Shown in pieces: positions 58,752 to 64,000 of a stretch of DNA of 64,000 nucleotides. Every line of letters starts with the position of its first letter. The stretch's first letter is position 1. The position numbers were made by a program, and so were the translations under genes. The notes under the pieces were generated by a model that saw nothing but the letters and a program-made list of their open reading frames with translations, made no database searches and had not been told where the DNA came from. The stretch comes from Cafeteria roenbergensis (Eukaryota; Sar; Bigyra; Bicosoecida; Cafeteriaceae): NCBI GenBank assembly GCA_008330645.1, contig VLTN01000056.1, positions 62,001-126,000 of the forward strand, in the 5' to 3' direction.

Positions 58752-60236
58752 ATGTATCGCGGCGGCCGCGGAGGCGGCGGCAACCGGCGAGGCCAGGTCA
58801 AGAGCGTGTCGGCCCCGCCGGGATCGATGGTCCCAGATGGTAAGGCCTCCCTGTCTTACGTGCCGGCCGGCCGCCCAGCCGCCTCGCCCGCTCGCAGCCC
58901 CTGCGCTTTCCTCGCCCGTTGCCCGCGCTCCTGCCAGCCGGCCTGCGAGTATTCGGTTCTGCATCGCGTGCTTCGCGCGCACGCCAACGCGCTTCGATTT
59001 CCACCTCTTGCGCCTCGGCCTTGCGCAGTGCTCAAGCCGCTCTTCGATCCGGGACCGCCCATCGTCCACCTGCCCTTCCCGGAGCGCGAGTCGCTGAGCC
59101 ACGAGGAAACACAGATGACAGGTATTGCTGCCTTTCTGTCCAAGGTGAGCGGCGCCCGCGACGGCCCGGCGGAGCATGGCAACGCTTCTCGGCGCGCAAG
59201 TGCTACGGTTAGCGCCCCCGGCGCTCCCCTCCCGTCCCAAGCGGCGCAGAAACCGGAAATGCCTCGCCCCGAGCCGGAGACGTTTGAGGACCCCAAGGTG
59301 CTGCGCAAGAGGCGGCTGCAAGAGGCGGCGGAGCGGGACAGGGCGAGAATCGCCCGCGAGGCCTCGCGCTGGGACCCTGCGAACGTGCCCACCCCCGACG
59401 CCACGCGTGAGCCCCTTCACACGCTCTTCGTGGCCCGCCTTGCGCGCGAGACCACGGAGCAGTCTCTCCGTGAGGCCTTTGCGGACTTCGGCCCGATCCA
59501 GCGCGTGCGCGTGATTCGCACGCCGGAGGGCGAGTCCCGCTGCTACGGCTTCATCGAGTTCACCTCCAAGGAGGAGATGCTCCACGCCTTCCGCACTGCC
59601 GACAAGCGCCTCGTGGACGGCAGGGAGGTGCTGGTTGACGTTCAGCGCGCCCAGGCCATCCCGGAGTGGAAGCCTGCCCGTCTCGGCGGCGGGCTCGGCC
59701 AGACACGGGCCGCGAAGCCGCCCACCAAGGGCAAGCGGGGCCGCGCCTATGTGGCGCACCGGCGGGCCGCAGAGGCCAAGGCCGCCGCAGAGGCAATGCG
59801 GGCGGCAGCGTCGTCGCATTCCGGCGGAGGGTACCGCGGGGGTTACAGCGGCGGGGGGTACCGCGGGGGTTACAGCGGCGGGGGCGGCGGCGGCGGCTAC
59901 CGCGGCGGAGGGGGCTACAGCGGCGGGGGGTACAGTGGCGGGGGCGGCTACAGCGGCGGGGGGGGCTACCGGGGGGGGAGCGCGGGAGGCTACAGTGGAG
60001 GAAGTGGGGGGTACGGCCGCGGGGGCGGGGGCGGCGGTGGCTACAGCGGAGGTGGGTATAGCGGAGGCGGCTACAGCGGCGGCGGCGGCGGCGGCGGCTA
60101 CAGTGGAGGCGGGTACAACGGCGGGAGTCGGTATGGCGGCGGTGGAGGCGGCCACAGCGGCGGTGGTGGCTACAGCGGCGGTGGCTACAACGGTGGCGGC
60201 AGCAGTAGCGGGGGCTACAGCAGAGGCAGGTATTGA
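58752..60236 (+). CDS. SNRNP70: U1 snRNP 70-kDa protein (U1-70K), three exons, Gly-rich tail
   Basis: U1-70K binds stem-loop I of U1 snRNA and helps define 5' splice sites. Exons are 58752-58839, 59029-59144 and 59250-60236; donors GTAAGG and GTGAGC, acceptors CGCAG; 396 aa. The N-terminal LKPLFDPGPPIVHLPFPER matches the family LLALF.P..PI.YLPP.E segment, and GIAAFLSK with PEPETFEDPK matches GIAPYIREFEDPRD. RREKIERR-like helix: KRRLQEAAERDRARIAREAS. WDPANVPTP precedes the RRM (~126-198) with RNP2 TLFVARL and RNP1 CYGFIEF; PARLGGGLGQTR follows it. From ~258 to the end the usual Arg/Asp/Ser tail is replaced by dozens of GGGYSGG and GYRGG units. Intron 2 is 105 nt and stop-free in frame. Confidence 0.95.
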   Translation: MYRGGRGGGGNRRGQVKSVSAPPGSMVPDGKASLSYVPAGRPAASPARSPCAFLARCPRSCQPACEYSVLHRVLRAHANALRFPPLAPRPCAVLKPLFDPGPPIVHLPFPERESLSHEETQMTGIAAFLSKVSGARDGPAEHGNASRRASATVSAPGAPLPSQAAQKPEMPRPEPETFEDPKVLRKRRLQEAAERDRARIAREASRWDPANVPTPDATREPLHTLFVARLARETTEQSLREAFADFGPIQRVRVIRTPEGESRCYGFIEFTSKEEMLHAFRTADKRLVDGREVLVDVQRAQAIPEWKPARLGGGLGQTRAAKPPTKGKRGRAYVAHRRAAEAKAAAEAMRAAASSHSGGGYRGGYSGGGYRGGYSGGGGGGGYRGGGGYSGGGYSGGGGYSGGGGYRGGSAGGYSGGSGGYGRGGGGGGGYSGGGYSGGGYSGGGGGGGYSGGGYNGGSRYGGGGGGHSGGGGYSGGGYNGGGSSSGGYSRGRY

Positions 60237-61328
60237 AGAGGCCTCCTTGCATTGCGCGCGAGCTGTGTGCGTGTGGTTCGTCCAGGAATCAGCTGTCTCT
60301 GGTTCCATGTTTGCCTCCGACGCGATCACACCCAGGCACTCGGAACTTAGCCCGCAAGCGGGATGACATTGCGGCCAGCGCAAACGCGTGCTGGAGCGGG
60401 TGCAAATGGCGTCAGCTTGCCCAAGCTGCACGAATCAGACGCTGGCGCTGCCAGACATTCGGAATCACAGAGGGACGTGAGTCCTCTCTCTGCTGGCCAA
60501 GATAGGGAGCGGCCCAGCTTGCTCCGCACAAGCTACTCTTCAAGCCGTTGTCTTGCTTCCCGCTGTCAGACACGAAACCTGTGTGAGGAGCGCAACACGC
60601 CAGAGCTCAGTCGATCGTCACAGCCAAGATTCCTCTTGAGACTCTTTTTCCTCCAGCCAGCACCCGTGGCGCATGCATCGGCATGCCCCAGAGCGAGAGA
60701 GTCGCAACTTGTCTTGATGCGAAGCCAGTCGATAATGCCATCAGCTTGCAATGTGAGTCACCGCCACACGCATTCAGAGCATTTCCCTTAACACAGCGTC
60801 ACCGAGAGATGCCAAACATTCTCACCACCCCTCACGCTATAGGGATCATAGCCCAGGTGATCAGCGTGCAAACATGAACACGCCCTTGCCAGATGGTTTC
60901 GTTTGCAATTTCCCGCAGACGGCATTTCGTTGTGCCGGAGCTTGCCAGACGGAGGCCTTCGTCCGCAATGCTGTTGGCTGCCCAAACAATGCATTCGAGA
61001 GGCCCAGTGAAGGGCAGGCATGTTGGCCAGGATTCGCGCCTCGCCCAGCGTTGCCAGATTTGGACCAGGTCGTAACCCGTGAGCACCTAGCCAGTGGCCG
61101 CGCGAGCGGATGCACTGCTTGCTGGGGAGACCAGGGCGCTGTGGCGTACCCTCGAGAGCCCGGTGCACCGGAGAGCGAGCGCAGTGCGCACCCAGCTACC
61201 AGCCAGGCCAACAGAGGCACGAAGTGAGCACATTGGTAAGGGAGCGGACGAAGCGAGCACGCACTCGCAAGCGCAGGCACTCCAGCTGAGCAGGCCCTGA
61301 GAGCCAGCTTCAAACGGCCGGGGCGCGC
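60237..61328. other. AT-richer convergent intergenic gap
   Basis: Between U1-70K and TSR1 stops. From about 60290 to 61060 the sequence is clearly less GC-rich than the genes. A GTGTGCGTGTG run lies at ~60264-60276. TTGCCAGA occurs three times at ~60894, ~60942 and ~61042. Small ORFs here lack family features. I see no tRNA, snRNA or transposon hallmark. Confidence 0.5.
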
Positions 61329-64000
61329 TCATTCATGGCTCGAGGCGGCAGCCCCAGCAGCCGCTGCGTCAGCAGCGGCCTTGGTGGCCTCAGGCGAAAT
61401 CCCAGTTGCCATGAGCGCGGCACGAAGCGCCGCCGGGAGCGGCACCGAGAGGTCCATGTCGGACGCGCTGAGCAGCTGGCCGTAGCTGACGGTGCCGAAC
61501 TTGGGGAACACGCGCTTCCACAGCGGCAGGCACACCGTGTCGTGCTGGGGCACTGGACGGTTGAAGTTGGCCTTGAACAGGCCGTGGGTGCCGACCGAGT
61601 CCCGGATCCGGCCCTTGGCCCCGTGCTTGGTGTGGAGCTCGACGGGGCGGAACCACATGACGTCCTCGGGGTTGAAGAACATGGAGCGCACCACTGCCCA
61701 GCGCTTCTTGGAGCGGATGGGGGCACCCGTGAGCAGCGTGCGCTTCAGCAGGAGCTGGTGGGGGTCCGCTCCGATGACGGAGCCCGTGGCCACGAGCTCT
61801 GCCGGGCCAAGCGCCCCGGCGGGCGCGCCGGCGGGGAGCGGGCGGCGCCTGTAGGACAGCACGGGCAGCGGCGGGAAGGCCACCGGCGCGAGGATGGAAG
61901 CCATCGCGAACCCGCTGGCCGGCATCCAGCGACGGGCCTGGTGCCTTCCGCCGGCGGTGGACCGGGAGGAGAAGACGGGGCGTGCGTCGATGGCGCGGAA
62001 GCCGATGTGGAACTCCAGCTCGTCCTTGCTCTTGACGGGGTCGGACGCCAAGGCGGCGGCAGCGCCGGCCGCCGACTGTTCCGCCTCCTCCTCGTCGTCG
62101 TCCTCGTCGTCCGGCATGGCGCAGTCTGGCGCGAGCACGGTCCGCTGCAGCTGGGTGTGCAGCACCGACGTGCGGCCCTCGTGGCGCAGGAGCGAGGTGA
62201 CGAGGAGGGGGAGGTCGCCGGGGCGGCCGCTCAGCAGGGAGGCGGGCACGCCAGCCACATGCAGTACCACGTAGCGGCCGGGCGGGGCGAGGGCTTCGCC
62301 TGTGCGCTCCGCCAGCACAGACGCCAGGTCCGCGGCGGTGGCCGACGCGGTGAGCGTGGTGCCGGCGCCCACAGAGGCGGCGTAGCCAGGAGCCGACGAG
62401 GCCGCGGCTGCAGACGACGCTCCGCCGGTGATGTCGACGCCTGGGCCGGTCGCGCCTGCGCGTCCCTTGCGGGCCTGCTGCGCGGTGGAGAGCTTCTCGG
62501 CGCGCTCCAGGGTCATGACCTCCCCCTCAGCCGCAGCCATGGCCCGCGCTGCGTCGGCGCCCACAGCTTCGGCGGAACGCTTGGCCGACATGAAGTCAGA
62601 GAAGGCGAACAGACGCGCGTACGACGGCGGGAGCGACTCCAGCTTGTCCCAGGCGGCCGTTCGGAAGGACTCCAGGCCGCGGTACCGGGCGAACCGGGAG
62701 CGAGCAGGCTGCCCAACAGGCGTGTCCACCTCGTCGGGGAACTCCTTGTCCGACTCGAAGAGCTGACGCCGCGTCGCGGGGTCCGACTTGTCGGGGGGGG
62801 GCGGGTCGGCCACGCCGAGGCACAACTCGCGCAGGGCGTCGTCGGCGAAGTTCTCGTCGTCATCCATATCGCGGCCGTGACCTTCCTCGTCGTCCTCGTC
62901 GTCCTCGTCTTCCTCGTCGTCGTCGTCGTCCTCGTCCTCCTCGTCGATGTCGTCGGGTACGCCAGCACCGTCCTCCGCGGTAAAGTCAACGTCGTCACCC
63001 ACCAGCCAGGCGGAGCTGTAGTCGTCGATGCCCCTCTTCCGGCGGGCGTGCTCCAGCCTGCGGAGGCGCTCCGCCTCGTCGGCCACGCGCTCCTCCTCCG
63101 CCGTCGGCCAGGTCTGCTCGTCCAGGCTCGGGTCGGGGGCGGCGAGCGACTCCATCGTCTCCCCCCCGGCAGTGGCCTCCACCAGCACCGGGCCGTCGAG
63201 CCGGATGCCGGCGGTGGCAGACCTCGTCGCCGGCGCCTCTGCCCCGGCTGCAGCGGCCGCCGCCGCCGTGTTGGCGTGCGATGCCTTGAGCGGTGCCGGG
63301 TCGACCTCCTCCGTGACGCGAGCGAGGCGGAACGTCCCCATGCGGGAGACGTGAACCAGCGAGCGGGCGGAGAGCGGGGGCCCGCGGAGCCAGCCGCCGA
63401 CGACCAGCGTGCCAAAGCGCTCGGCTGGGGCGGGGGCGCCGGCGGCGGCCGCGGCGGCCGCATCAGTCGCTGCCCTGCGGGCGGCGACGTCGGCAGCGAG
63501 GGGGCACATTGGCTGGCCGGCCGCCGCGATGCCACCGGCGGCGGTGGTGATGCCTGCCGCGTGCGCAGAGCTGGTGAGCGCCTCGTCCTCCACGAAGTCG
63601 ACAGCGTGGGCGATGAGGGCTGAGCGACGCTCCCGCCAGGCGATGGCGCGGGGCTTAGCCGTGGTCACTGCGCGGATGAGGGCGGCGGTGGAGGACTGGT
63701 CCGCGGTCTTGCAGTCGTCTCCGAGCTCCGTGACAACGAGGCGGCGCCCCCACTTGAGCGCCTCCGAGCGGGCCTTCATGCTGAGCCCGTCAAGGCCCTG
63801 GAGGCACGCCGCGGTGGAGGGAAGGCCGGCCGCGCGGAGGCCGGCGAGGGCGATGTCGCCCACAGCATCGATGGCGTCGTCCGGGGACTGGGACACGTCC
63901 AACGCGAAGAGGAGGAGGTCGCAGCCGCGCGCGGCCTCCAGCGTCGCGACGAGGTCAGAGGCCGCACCGGTGCCCACGGGGCAGGACGGGTCACACGCGG
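61329..64000 (-). CDS. TSR1: Ribosome biogenesis protein TSR1 (5' end outside the window)
   Basis: Tsr1 is a GTPase-like, catalytically inactive factor that binds pre-40S particles and blocks premature joining of translation factors during late 18S rRNA maturation. The frame reads from the window edge (ACDPSCPVGTGA at 63971-63999) to TGA at 61329-61331, ~889 residues visible; no ATG start lies inside. Family blocks: DLLLFALDVSQ; AHAVDFVEDEA; GTLVVGGWLRGPPLSARSLV; an acidic region at 62870-62960; VLHVAGVP and SLLRHEGRTSVLHTQLQR; KSKDELEFHIGFRAIDARPV; ASILAPVAFPPLPVLSY; KKRWAVVRSMFFNPEDVMWF; RDSVGTHGLFKANFN; LWKRVFPKFGTVSYGQ. The order and spacing match human and yeast Tsr1. An Ala-rich insert enlarges the middle. 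Confidence 0.95.
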   Translation of the reverse strand, partial: ACDPSCPVGTGAASDLVATLEAARGCDLLLFALDVSQSPDDAIDAVGDIALAGLRAAGLPSTAACLQGLDGLSMKARSEALKWGRRLVVTELGDDCKTADQSSTAALIRAVTTAKPRAIAWRERRSALIAHAVDFVEDEALTSSAHAAGITTAAGGIAAAGQPMCPLAADVAARRAATDAAAAAAAGAPAPAERFGTLVVGGWLRGPPLSARSLVHVSRMGTFRLARVTEEVDPAPLKASHANTAAAAAAAGAEAPATRSATAGIRLDGPVLVEATAGGETMESLAAPDPSLDEQTWPTAEEERVADEAERLRRLEHARRKRGIDDYSSAWLVGDDVDFTAEDGAGVPDDIDEEDEDDDDDEEDEDDEDDEEGHGRDMDDDENFADDALRELCLGVADPPPPDKSDPATRRQLFESDKEFPDEVDTPVGQPARSRFARYRGLESFRTAAWDKLESLPPSYARLFAFSDFMSAKRSAEAVGADAARAMAAAEGEVMTLERAEKLSTAQQARKGRAGATGPGVDITGGASSAAAASSAPGYAASVGAGTTLTASATAADLASVLAERTGEALAPPGRYVVLHVAGVPASLLSGRPGDLPLLVTSLLRHEGRTSVLHTQLQRTVLAPDCAMPDDEDDDEEEAEQSAAGAAAALASDPVKSKDELEFHIGFRAIDARPVFSSRSTAGGRHQARRWMPASGFAMASILAPVAFPPLPVLSYRRRPLPAGAPAGALGPAELVATGSVIGADPHQLLLKRTLLTGAPIRSKKRWAVVRSMFFNPEDVMWFRPVELHTKHGAKGRIRDSVGTHGLFKANFNRPVPQHDTVCLPLWKRVFPKFGTVSYGQLLSASDMDLSVPLPAALRAALMATGISPEATKAAADAAAAGAAASSHE

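Noticed and set aside
58545-60431. 628-codon minus-strand frame opposite U1-70K
   Set aside because: It is a Thr/Ala/Val repeat shadow of the Gly-rich tail; U1-70K is clear on the plus strand.
61335-63623. 762-codon plus-strand frame opposite TSR1
   Set aside because: TSR1 on the minus strand is unambiguous by homology.

Overview
The window is nuclear DNA of a eukaryote, most likely a very GC-rich unicellular flagellate alga. The reasons are spliceosomal introns, a TREX-2 subunit, U1 snRNP 70K, BCNT/Swc5, Tsr1 and ribosomal protein L23a (eukaryotic housekeeping), together with two axonemal or ciliary genes (radial spoke protein 3 and IFT80). Coding third positions are almost all G or C, so long antisense ORFs are common and carry no weight. 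A haptophyte, stramenopile or green alga would fit; the sequence alone does not decide. I recognise no virus-like element, transposon, CRISPR array, rRNA or tRNA gene.

Layout. 1-5.2 kb: tail of a MAPEG membrane protein, RSP3 (minus) back-to-back with RPL23A (plus), then an extended SDR. 5.2-6.3 kb: an AT-richer gap. 6.3-13.8 kb: IFT80 (minus) back-to-back with mitochondrial ECHS1 (plus), then a small membrane protein (minus) back-to-back with an FLVCR/SLC49-like transporter (plus). 14-17.8 kb: a secreted methyltransferase-like protein and BCNT/CFDP1, both minus. 18.1-29.3 kb: one 11.2 kb uninterrupted reading frame for a giant FG-repeat + RRM-like + SAC3/GANP protein. 29.6-42.3 kb: four genes I cannot name, namely an Ala-rich helical protein, a small three-exon gene, and two long disordered proteins. 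42.6-49.1 kb: a voltage-gated K+ channel with an EF-hand, a GT61-type glycosyltransferase and pyridoxal kinase, all minus. 49.4-55.0 kb: a full-length ABCC transporter. 55.3-60.2 kb: a ubiquitin-like-domain protein, an unknown protein and U1-70K. 60.2-61.3 kb: a second AT-richer gap. 61.3 kb to the end: TSR1, cut by the window edge.

Organisation. Genes are tightly packed and strongly strand-alternating. Eight head-to-head pairs are separated by only about 140-365 bp, so shared promoters are likely; both ciliary genes are paired with housekeeping genes. Introns are few and sit at the 5' ends of genes, often after a first exon of 28-90 nt. Twelve of fifteen inferred donors are GTGAG and all fifteen acceptors read CGCAG. 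Most convergent (tail-to-tail) gaps hold alternating purine-pyrimidine tracts. The octamer GGCAGAGC is about ten times more frequent than base composition predicts and is concentrated at 33.5-43.3 kb.

Exon joins were found by matching reading phase and family sequence by eye. Those of RPL23A, RSP3, IFT80, ECHS1, PDXK, the K+ channel and U1-70K are well constrained; GT61 and the small 32.4 kb gene are less certain.
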